Source: Nanobdellota archaeon (GTDB lineage: Archaea > Nanobdellota > Nanobdellia > Pacearchaeales > GW2011-AR1). Taken from it: 8,229 bases of DNA. Numbering within the stretch: position 1 is the first letter of the stretch; the number at the start of each line of letters is the position of its first letter. The stretch spans positions 1 to 8,229 of the forward strand of contig JAHJRS010000022.1 in NCBI GenBank assembly GCA_018830845.1. Reading direction: 5' to 3'. Under the pieces are notes generated by a model. It worked only from the letters and a program-made list of their open reading frames with translations, searched no databases and was not told the origin of the DNA. Below are positions 1-5,324 of this stretch, in pieces. Position numbers and translations under genes: made by a program.

Positions 1-504
1 ATCCCTTTTTAAAATTTCTGAAATTCTCCTTGCAATATTGTCCTCCCCGGATCCCGTGGAGCAGGAATATAAAATTATAACTGCATCTTTTGAGAACGAG
101 TCTGAATATCCTTCAAAAATTTTTTTCACATTTGAAGTGTCTATAAAATCAAATTCATTCACCCGCATTGAATATTTTTCTCCATGGTAAGCAAGAATGA
201 GCCCGTCAAGTGGACGAAGTCTTGAAGAAATTCTTAAGTTATATAATATTTCTTCTATACTTTTTGATCTTTTAGAGTAAATATTATAATTCGGAAGGTC
301 AGAAAAATCCTCCTCAAACATTTTTTCCATTCCTTCAGTTACTCTTGGAGGATCATATTCGGTTATAAGAGCCAGAACATGTTTTTTATTTAAAATTTCA
401 TTGGGTATTTTTGGAGCAAGATAATCTTTAAGGGGAAAAGATGCAAGCAATCCTATGATTACAGGATTTAGAATAAATTTTTTCACGCCTCCAAAAAAAC
501 TCAT
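1..504 (-). CDS. Caspase-like (clan CD) cysteine peptidase candidate, C-terminus missing
   Basis: Partial gene: 168 codons from an ATG at 504-502 are open to the window edge, so the C-terminus is not visible. After a short Lys-containing start there is a hydrophobic stretch (about residues 10-24) that could be a signal-anchor. Two hydrophobic beta-strand-like segments then end in the clan CD signatures: DGLILAYHG (residues 100-108, His107 followed by Gly) and AVIILYSCSTGSG (141-153, Cys148 preceded by Ser). The 41-residue spacing between His and Cys fits a caspase/CHAT/gingipain-type catalytic dyad. The region 43-100 begins with another strand (HVLALITEYDPP) and is otherwise unrecognised. The start is supported by a TATA box 25 bp upstream. 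It begins 33 bases past the pgk stop on the same strand, so read-through from the gap-pgk operon is also possible. The fold assignment is inferred from motifs only; substrate and role are unknown, and it could be an inactive relative. Confidence 0.6.
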   Translation of the reverse strand, partial: MSFFGGVKKFILNPVIIGLLASFPLKDYLAPKIPNEILNKKHVLALITEYDPPRVTEGMEKMFEEDFSDLPNYNIYSKRSKSIEEILYNLRISSRLRPLDGLILAYHGEKYSMRVNEFDFIDTSNVKKIFEGYSDSFSKDAVIILYSCSTGSGEDNIARRISEILKRD

Positions 505-524
505 TTCTGTATAAAATCCTACCT

Positions 525-535
525 CTTTATAAAAA
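525..535 (-). promoter_or_regulatory. TATA-box promoter of the caspase-like gene
   Basis: On the minus strand the sequence TTTTTATAAAG contains the palindromic core TTTATAAA (526-533), centred 25.5 bp before the ATG at 504. This matches the spacing in front of several other genes here and predicts a leaderless transcript. The box lies just upstream of, and touching, the pgk stop codon (537-539), so the gene can be expressed independently of pgk. Confidence 0.55.
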
Positions 536-536
536 T

Positions 537-1697
537 TTATTTCCTGTAGAATCCTAATGCCTTAAGACCCGGGAGTTTTTTTCCCGCAACATAATCAAGC
601 AATGCTCCCCCGGACAAACTTATGTGCCCAAAACCTTTTTTTGAAATTTTTGACATTTCAATTGCCTCACTTAAATCCCCTCCTCCGAGAAGAGAATATG
701 CTTTGCTTTTTGAAATAGCTTTCAAAATTTCAGTTGTTCCCCTTAAAAAAGGCCTTTCAAAGTAATATCCAAGAGGACCTTTCATGTAAATTGAATCCGC
801 TTTTTTTATTTCTTCAATATAATTTTTTATTGTTTTTTCCCCCACATCATATGCATGATATTCAAGAGGGAAATCCTTAACATTAATGTTTTTTACCTTG
901 CCCTTAATCCTAACTGCAAAGTCAACAGGATTTTTAACAAGGTTTCCGGCTTTTCTTAATTTTTTTCTTAATTTTTTTAATGTTTTATGGTAATTTTTTA
1001 TGTTTTGCTCCATGTATTTTTCCTCCTCCCCGAGTTTTTTACCGAGGGCGACAAGGCACATTGGTCCAAAAAGCCCCCCCGTCAGAACTTTATTTTTTTT
1101 AATAAGCAAAATGTTATCATCCGGTTTTGCACCGCTTAAAATATAAAGACGATTTTTAAGACTTCTTTTTTTTAATGCCTCAACTTCTTTTTCAAGAAGA
1201 GGTCCGGCGTAACTTTCCATGTATTTTGGAAAACCAACTATTGAAGCCTGTCCTCTATGTGAAACAGAAAATGCGTCATTTACATAAATGTCGCACCATG
1301 AAGAAAGCCTTTTCACAAATTTGCTTTTTCTTCTTCTGAATTCACTCTTAAGAGTTCTTACATTTTCAAGAAGAATTGCCTGCCCGCTTTTAAGATTTTT
1401 AATTTCGTTTTCGGCGACTTTTCCGAAAATATCCGGAACAAATTTAATTTTAACCAATTTATTTATTAAATTTGCATGCTGCTTTAATGAAGTGAAATCT
1501 TTGCTTCCCGGTCTTCCCTGATGGGCAATCACCACAACTTTTGCTCCTTTTTTCTTTAGCAGTTTAATTGTTTGCGAACCTTCTTTTATTCTTTCAGAAA
1601 TAAGAACTTTCCCATCAACAACTCCCGAATTAAAGTCCGACCTTAGCAATACGATTCTGTCTTTAACACTTGCATATTCTAGTGATTTCATTCCCAT
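537..1697 (-). CDS. pgk: Phosphoglycerate kinase
   Basis: Transfers the acyl phosphate of 1,3-bisphosphoglycerate to ADP, giving 3-phosphoglycerate and ATP in lower glycolysis (reversible in gluconeogenesis); cytosolic. The 386-residue product covers the full two-domain family length, near the short end for the family. Visible motifs are RSDFN (19-23), AHQGRPG (58-64, the archaeal HQGRP form where bacteria usually have HLGRP), LLENVR (109-114), VNDAFSVSHR (139-148), a Lys in SGAKPDDN (188-195), GGLFG (207-211), GPLGYYFE (307-314) and the glycine-rich GGGDLSEA (338-345), followed by a conserved GGALLDYVAGKKLPG end. Residues 224-275 are very Lys-rich. The start follows the gap stop codon by only four bases and no Shine-Dalgarno is visible, so translation is probably coupled to gap. 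A second ATG two codons later (Met3, 1691-1689) is an equally possible start. Confidence 0.95.
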   Translation of the reverse strand: MGMKSLEYASVKDRIVLLRSDFNSGVVDGKVLISERIKEGSQTIKLLKKKGAKVVVIAHQGRPGSKDFTSLKQHANLINKLVKIKFVPDIFGKVAENEIKNLKSGQAILLENVRTLKSEFRRRKSKFVKRLSSWCDIYVNDAFSVSHRGQASIVGFPKYMESYAGPLLEKEVEALKKRSLKNRLYILSGAKPDDNILLIKKNKVLTGGLFGPMCLVALGKKLGEEEKYMEQNIKNYHKTLKKLRKKLRKAGNLVKNPVDFAVRIKGKVKNINVKDFPLEYHAYDVGEKTIKNYIEEIKKADSIYMKGPLGYYFERPFLRGTTEILKAISKSKAYSLLGGGDLSEAIEMSKISKKGFGHISLSGGALLDYVAGKKLPGLKALGFYRK

Positions 1698-1701
1698 ATA
1701 A

Positions 1702-2694
1702 TCAGATGAACTTGGAAAGTTTTTTTACAAATTCGGCGAGCCTGTGCGAGTACCCATATTCATTGTCATACCATGCTAAAACTTTGACGGTATTTCCAAG
1801 AACCATTGTGGAGAGGCCATCAACAATTGAAGAATGGGTATTTCCAATAATGTCAGTTGAAACAAGTTCCTCCTCGCTATATTCCAGAATTCCTTTTAAC
1901 CTCCCATCAGCGGCCTTTTTAAAAACAGAATTTAATTCTTTTTTATCCTTAGGTGCCTTTTCAAGCTCAGCCACAAAGTCCACAATGCTTCCTGATGGAA
2001 CCGGAACCCTTATAGCAAGCCCGTCAATTTTTCCCTTTAATTTAGGTATAACTTCCGCAACCGCTTTTGTTGCTCCCGACGTTGTCGGGACAATATTGAC
2101 TGCCCCTGCCCTTCCGCGCCTTAACTTTTTGTCCGGTCCGTCAACTATCTTTTGTGAAGAAGTGTAAGCATGAATAGTAGTTAGAAAACCTTTTTTTATT
2201 CCATAAACTTCGTCAAGAACTTTTGCAACCGGTGCAAGACCGTTTGTTGTGCAACTTGCCATGGAATAAATCTTATCACTCTTTTTTATATCTCTTTCAT
2301 TCACGCCGGGAACAATTGTTCTGTCAGGGTTTTTTGACGGAGCAGAAATCACCACTTTTTTTGCTCCCGCCTTTATATGCTTAATTGCCCCTTCATAATC
2401 TGTAAAAAAACCTGTTGACTCAATAACTACATCCACCCCCATTTTTTTCCATGGAAGTTTCTCTGGGTTTTTTTCAGAAAAAAAAGGAATTTTTTTAGAA
2501 CCAATTTTTATAAATCCTTCACCGGCCTCCACTTTTTCATCAAGCTTTCCGTAAACCGAATCATATTTTATTAAATAAGCAAGAGTTTTTGTATCAGTTA
2601 GGTCATTAAACGCCACAAAATTTAATCCTAAATTCAACCCATTCCTTAAAACAAGCCTTCCAATCCTTCCAAGTCCGTTAATTGCAACTTTCAT
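1702..2694 (-). CDS. gap: Glyceraldehyde-3-phosphate dehydrogenase, bacterial type (phosphorylating)
   Basis: Oxidises glyceraldehyde 3-phosphate to 1,3-bisphosphoglycerate with NAD(P)+ and phosphate, the step before PGK. The 330-residue protein has the usual length of the bacterial/eukaryotic class. An N-terminal Rossmann fold opens with NGLGRIGR (6-13); catalytic Cys148 sits in ASCTTN and His175 in HAYTSSQ; RRGRAGAVNIVPTTSGATKA (192-211) and WYDNEYGYSHR (308-318) are diagnostic. The archaeal class II enzyme instead has an SCNTT-type active site, so this gene is of bacterial ancestry. Asp31 after the second strand (FND) and the retained Pro in DGP (185-187) suggest NAD+ preference, by analogy with E. 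coli GapA. It is the first gene of the gap-pgk operon; its TGA lies four bases before the pgk ATG. GAGG directly abuts the ATG, too close to act as a normal ribosome binding site. Confidence 0.96.
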   Translation of the reverse strand: MKVAINGLGRIGRLVLRNGLNLGLNFVAFNDLTDTKTLAYLIKYDSVYGKLDEKVEAGEGFIKIGSKKIPFFSEKNPEKLPWKKMGVDVVIESTGFFTDYEGAIKHIKAGAKKVVISAPSKNPDRTIVPGVNERDIKKSDKIYSMASCTTNGLAPVAKVLDEVYGIKKGFLTTIHAYTSSQKIVDGPDKKLRRGRAGAVNIVPTTSGATKAVAEVIPKLKGKIDGLAIRVPVPSGSIVDFVAELEKAPKDKKELNSVFKKAADGRLKGILEYSEEELVSTDIIGNTHSSIVDGLSTMVLGNTVKVLAWYDNEYGYSHRLAEFVKKLSKFI

Positions 2695-2721
2695 CCTCTT
2701 TCAAATAAAATAAGGCAATAC

Positions 2722-2733
2722 CTTTTTAAAAAT
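2722..2733 (-). promoter_or_regulatory. TATA-box promoter of the gap-pgk operon
   Basis: The palindromic run TTTTTAAAAA (2723-2732) is centred 33.5 bp before the gap ATG (2694). With an archaeal TATA-to-start distance of about 25 bp this gives a leader of roughly eight bases, longer than the leaderless spacing seen for most genes in the window. The leader would end in GAAAGAGG immediately before ATG. Confidence 0.45.
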
Positions 2734-2803
2734 CTTGTGAATTGCAAACCCTTCTTTTATTTGGGTAAATTAGCCGGATTTGAAAAAATAGAAAATTAAT
2801 TAA

Positions 2804-2885
2804 ACCCCAAAATGCTTTGTGTTCAGTTCAACTTCGGTTGGACACTTGGGGTGAAAAATCTTCGGATTTTTTGCCCCTTTTTTTT
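2804..2885 (+). promoter_or_regulatory. Structured RNA element: attenuator-like leader or small RNA
   Basis: On the plus strand three stems can be drawn. Stem A pairs ACCCCAA (2804-2810) with TTGGGGT (2846-2852), 7 bp. Inside it, stem B pairs GTTCAAC (2826-2832) with GTTGGAC (2837-2843), 7 bp with one G-U, closed by a TTCG loop. Stem C pairs 2848-2860 with 2865-2877, 13 bp with two G-U, again closed by TTCG and followed by eight T. Stems A and C share bases 2848-2852 and exclude each other, which is the layout of an antiterminator/terminator switch. Both loops are the extra-stable C(UUCG)G type. A 15-base segment (2811-2825) would stay unpaired inside stem A. It matches no riboswitch class known to me. 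It may be a leader acting on the gene at 2941 or an independent small RNA; no convincing TATA box lies in front of it. Confidence 0.5.
2848..2885 (+). terminator. Intrinsic-terminator-like hairpin with T tract
   Basis: Left arm 2848-2860 begins GGGG, right arm 2865-2877 ends CCCC, with an AT-rich upper stem, a TTCG loop (2861-2864) and an uninterrupted run of eight T (2878-2885). There are 13 consecutive pairs, two of them G-U. The shape is that of a bacterial Rho-independent terminator; archaeal polymerase terminates mainly on T tracts, so the T run alone could suffice. It would stop plus-strand transcription before the promoter of the gene at 2941. Confidence 0.6.
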
Positions 2886-2907
2886 GGCTGATTTGAGAAC
2901 AGTAAGG

Positions 2908-2915
2908 TTTTTAAG
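2908..2915 (+). promoter_or_regulatory. TATA-box promoter of the 93-residue protein gene
   Basis: TTTTTAAG is centred 29.5 bp before the ATG at 2941, with a purine-rich AAGG just upstream resembling a TFB-recognition element. It supports 2941 as the start and predicts a leader of at most a few bases. Confidence 0.45.
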
Positions 2916-2940
2916 CCGAAAATTTTTGTGTTTTAAGAAG

Positions 2941-3222
2941 ATGAAAGATTTATTTGTAAATGAGATAAGGAATGTACAAAATGACCTTGGTAGCATAGTC
3001 TCTGGAAAGGCACTTTTTCATAAACATTTTGGAGAGAAGCTTCCAAAAAAAGAGGAAATCTTATCAAAACCTGACAATGAAAAATGGAAAATTTATACGG
3101 AACTAAGGCAATTTTTTGAGAACATCACGGGAGAATTGCCCCAATCGGATTCTTTTTACCACCATTATGTTGAAGAAGCGGATTTTCATTTTGACAGGCT
3201 CTACAAAGAATGGAAATTATAA
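2941..3222 (+). CDS. Small soluble protein of unknown function (93 residues)
   Basis: I do not recognise a family. The protein is charged, predicted soluble and probably mostly helical, without signal peptide or membrane segment. Its C-terminal part is dense in His and acidic residues (His74, His75, Glu78, Glu79, Asp81, His83, Asp85), a possible but unproven metal site. The frame is open upstream to an ATG at 2812, but those 43 codons run through the hairpins and T tract at 2804-2885 and encode an atypical Phe/Cys-rich stretch, while a TATA box sits 29.5 bp before 2941; I therefore start here. The stop overlaps the convergent serS stop region by six bases. An open frame with ordinary codon use and its own promoter argue that it is real. 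Confidence 0.65.
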   Translation: MKDLFVNEIRNVQNDLGSIVSGKALFHKHFGEKLPKKEEILSKPDNEKWKIYTELRQFFENITGELPQSDSFYHHYVEEADFHFDRLYKEWKL

Positions 3223-4506
3223 CTTTTTAGAATTAATTTTCTTCTTTCCACCCATATAAGTCTGAAGAACCTTGGGTATTACAACTGAACCATCTTTTTG
3301 CTGGAAATTCTCAAGAAGTGCAATTAGAACACGGGGAGAAGCAATTACAGTATTGTTCAAAGTGTGAACGAAATAGATTTTCCCGTTCTTTTCGGCGCGA
3401 ATGTCAAGTCTTCTTGCCTGAGCATCAGTAAGGTTTGAACAGCTCCCTACTTCAAAATATTTTTTCTGTCTTGGACTCCAAGCTTCAACGTCGGCAGACT
3501 TTGCTTTTAAATCCCCCAAGTCCCCGCTGCAGCATTCTAAAACTCTGACCGGAATCCCAATCTCTTTAAAAATCCCAAGGGAAAGTTCAAGCATTTCATT
3601 GTACCATTTATAAGAATCCTCAGGGTTACAAATAACAATCATTTCCTGTTTTTCAAATTGATGAACCCGGTAAAACCCCTTCTCTTCAATTCCGTGTGCC
3701 CCAACTTCTTTTCTAAAACATGGTGAAGCCCCCGTAATTTTGTAAGGCAAATTTTTTCCGTTAAGAGTTTTGCTCATAAACATTCCAATCAATGAATGTT
3801 CACTGGTGCCAATTAAGTAAAGGTCTTCGCCTTCAATTTTGTACATCATATTATCTTTTTCCTCAAAGCTCATTACACCGTCGACAACTTCACTTCTTAT
3901 CATGAAAGGAGGAATCACAAAATCAAAGCCCTTTTCCACCATATAGTCTCTTGCAAAGTTTATCAATGCAGAATGCAACTTTGATAAATCGCCTTTAAGA
4001 TAATAAAATCCATTTCCAGAAACTTTTCTTGCATTCTCAAAATCAACGCCGTTAATTTTCTCAGCAAGCTCTGCATGGTTTATTATTTCATAGCCCGGGA
4101 TTTTTGGTTCCCCGATTTTTTTAACTTCAACGTTTTCACTTTCATCCTTCCCTAAAGAGACGGACTCATGAATGATATTGGGAATTTTCATTAAAATTTT
4201 TTTTATCTCACCTTCAAACTTTTTTCTTTTCGCTCCAAGATTATCAATTTCGCCGGGTATTTTTTTGGCCTTTGATTTTAACTTTTCAGATTCCTTTTTG
4301 TTTCCTTTCTTTAACTCTTCAGAAATTTTTTTTGAAATTTTATTTCTTTCAGAACGAAGTTCATCTTCATCATACTTCAATTTTCTCCATTTTTTATCAA
4401 GCTTAAGAACATCATCAACAAGGGAAATCTTCGCCTCCTGAAATTTTTTCTTAATATTCTCTTTTACTTTTTCCGGGCTCTCTCTTATAAGATTAATGTC
4501 AATCAT
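3217..4506 (-). CDS. serS: Seryl-tRNA synthetase
   Basis: Class II synthetase that activates serine with ATP and charges tRNA-Ser (and tRNA-Sec where present); cytosolic homodimer in the family. At 429 residues it is full length. Residues 1-115 form the N-terminal tRNA-binding domain, with a long Lys/Glu-rich antiparallel coiled coil (about 32-108). The catalytic core shows motif 1 ending VIPPFM (197-202), the serine-binding GTSEHSL (233-239), motif 2 FRKEVGA...GFYRVHQFEKQEM (264-289) and motif 3 ASPRVLIALLENFQ (389-402, Arg392). This is the common SerRS type, not the rare methanogen type. The start is the only good ATG at the expected N-terminus (MIDINLIRE) and has a TATA box 25 bp upstream. 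Its stop lies inside the last codons of the convergent gene ending at 3222. The short Lys-rich tail (421-428) is unremarkable. Confidence 0.97.
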   Translation of the reverse strand: MIDINLIRESPEKVKENIKKKFQEAKISLVDDVLKLDKKWRKLKYDEDELRSERNKISKKISEELKKGNKKESEKLKSKAKKIPGEIDNLGAKRKKFEGEIKKILMKIPNIIHESVSLGKDESENVEVKKIGEPKIPGYEIINHAELAEKINGVDFENARKVSGNGFYYLKGDLSKLHSALINFARDYMVEKGFDFVIPPFMIRSEVVDGVMSFEEKDNMMYKIEGEDLYLIGTSEHSLIGMFMSKTLNGKNLPYKITGASPCFRKEVGAHGIEEKGFYRVHQFEKQEMIVICNPEDSYKWYNEMLELSLGIFKEIGIPVRVLECCSGDLGDLKAKSADVEAWSPRQKKYFEVGSCSNLTDAQARRLDIRAEKNGKIYFVHTLNNTVIASPRVLIALLENFQQKDGSVVIPKVLQTYMGGKKKINSKKL

Positions 4507-4527
4507 AATAAAGAAAACAATAGGAGA

Positions 4528-4535
4528 TATTTAAA
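4528..4535 (-). promoter_or_regulatory. TATA-box promoter of serS
   Basis: On the minus strand TTTAAATA is centred 25.5 bp before the serS ATG at 4506, within a longer AT run (TTAAATTTAAATAT). No Shine-Dalgarno sequence follows, so the mRNA is predicted leaderless. Confidence 0.6.
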
Positions 4536-4569
4536 TTTAATTAAGCATTGAATTGGCTCCTAAGTAAAA

Positions 4570-4577
4570 TTTAAAAG
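4570..4577 (+). promoter_or_regulatory. TATA-box promoter of the membrane protein gene
   Basis: TTTAAAAG is centred 25.5 bp before the ATG at 4599. It is divergent from the serS promoter; the two TATA centres are about 42 bp apart. Confidence 0.6.
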
Positions 4578-4580
4578 CAT

Positions 4581-4596
4581 TATTCCCCACGGAATA
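4581..4596 (+). repeat. Perfect inverted repeat between TATA box and start codon (possible operator)
   Basis: TATTCC (4581-4586) and GGAATA (4591-4596) are perfect reverse complements separated by CCAC. The repeat fills the space between the TATA box and the predicted transcription start at or near the ATG (4599), where a bound repressor would block initiation. A role is inference; a 6-bp arm can occur by chance. Confidence 0.4.
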
Positions 4597-4598
4597 GG

Positions 4599-5267
4599 AT
4601 GGGTGATTTAATAAGTCCTAATTTGATAACTGAAATTGGACCTTCCTTTGTTGGATTTTTTGGAGATCTCTTTAGAGAACTCCCCTCCTGGATGCAAAGC
4701 TTTCTTATTCTCTTTTCATGGTCAATTCTTGTTGTTATTTATGCGGTATTTATATGGAATTTTTACAGATGGATTGCAAAAAAAGATATTCTTGAGTTAA
4801 ACCTTGCCAAATTCAACCGGTATGAAAGCTCTGTCCTCTCCAAACTTGTAGGAGGCATCCTTTATTTTGTTGAATACATTGTAATTTTGCCCTTTGTAGT
4901 TTTTCTTTGGTTTGGGGTTTTTACAATATTCTTGATACTCCTAACAAATAACCTTGGGCTTGAAACCATCCTTGTAATTTCGGTAACAATTGTTGCAGCA
5001 ATAAGAATGACTGCATATTACAAAAAGGACCTTGCAAGGGACCTTGCAAAACTAATCCCTCTGACACTAATGACTGTTGCAATTGTTCAGGGTATTTTTG
5101 ACTCCCAAAAAATTCTGAGTCATATTTCCTTAATTCCGAGTATGTTTTCAGAAATATGGATTTATATTTTGTTTATAATTATAATAGAATTTTTGTTAAG
5201 GGTTCTTGATGTAATCTTTTTAGCACTGGGACTCTCAAGCAATAAGGAAGTTGAAGAATCAAATTAA
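4599..5267 (+). CDS. Polytopic membrane protein of unknown function
   Basis: The 222-residue protein has about five hydrophobic segments: roughly 33-55, 86-118 (long enough for one or two helices), 122-138, 152-167 and 185-212. A basic loop at 55-80 (YRWIAKKD, NLAKFNRYESS) and a second basic loop at 140-151 (YYKKDLARDLAK) probably face the cytoplasm. The C-terminus ends in a short acidic tail (KEVEESN). No catalytic or transporter signature was recognised; the layout resembles a small integral membrane protein or channel-like protein rather than a secondary transporter. The start is fixed by a TATA box 25.5 bp upstream. The P-type ATPase gene follows after 57 bases on the same strand but has its own promoter, so a functional link is possible but not shown. 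Confidence 0.8.
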   Translation: MGDLISPNLITEIGPSFVGFFGDLFRELPSWMQSFLILFSWSILVVIYAVFIWNFYRWIAKKDILELNLAKFNRYESSVLSKLVGGILYFVEYIVILPFVVFLWFGVFTIFLILLTNNLGLETILVISVTIVAAIRMTAYYKKDLARDLAKLIPLTLMTVAIVQGIFDSQKILSHISLIPSMFSEIWIYILFIIIIEFLLRVLDVIFLALGLSSNKEVEESN

Positions 5268-5295
5268 TTTTCTTTCTGGTTCCATTTGACCAAAA

Positions 5296-5303
5296 TTTAT
5301 AAG
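5296..5303 (+). promoter_or_regulatory. TATA-box promoter of the P-type ATPase gene
   Basis: TTTATAAG is centred 25.5 bp before the ATG at 5325. This decides the start: an in-frame TTG at 5286 lies upstream of the TATA box and would not be on the transcript. A short imperfectly informative inverted repeat, TTTTC (5309-5313) and GAAAA (5317-5321), lies between box and start. Confidence 0.6.
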
Positions 5304-5324
5304 TTGACTTTTCCTAGAAAAAAT

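Noticed and set aside
1288..2167. Long open frames on the plus strand opposite pgk and gap
   Set aside because: They lie antisense inside two clear enzyme genes and their translations show no recognisable features; they are by-products of codon use in the real genes.
2804..2885. Interpretation as an H/ACA guide RNA or a known riboswitch
   Set aside because: No kink-turn and no ACA box at the expected distance were seen, and the sequence did not match the fluoride, preQ1 or other riboswitch cores that I could recall.
2812..2940. In-frame upstream extension of the small protein gene to an ATG at 2812 (43 extra codons, total 136 residues)
   Set aside because: It runs through two UUCG hairpins and a T tract, encodes an atypical Phe/Cys-rich peptide, and a TATA box lies in front of 2941. 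It remains possible as a leader peptide, but I cannot support it.
4172..4441. Plus-strand open frame rich in Phe and Ser opposite serS
   Set aside because: It is the antisense image of the Lys/Glu-rich coiled coil of seryl-tRNA synthetase.
5309..5321. Inverted repeat TTTTC-CTA-GAAAA in front of the ATPase as an operator
   Set aside because: Short and A/T-dominated arms are expected by chance in this AT-rich sequence.
5286..5324. TTG start for the P-type ATPase adding 13 residues
   Set aside because: The TTG is upstream of the TATA box at 5296-5303, and the ATG at 5325 gives the typical family N-terminus.
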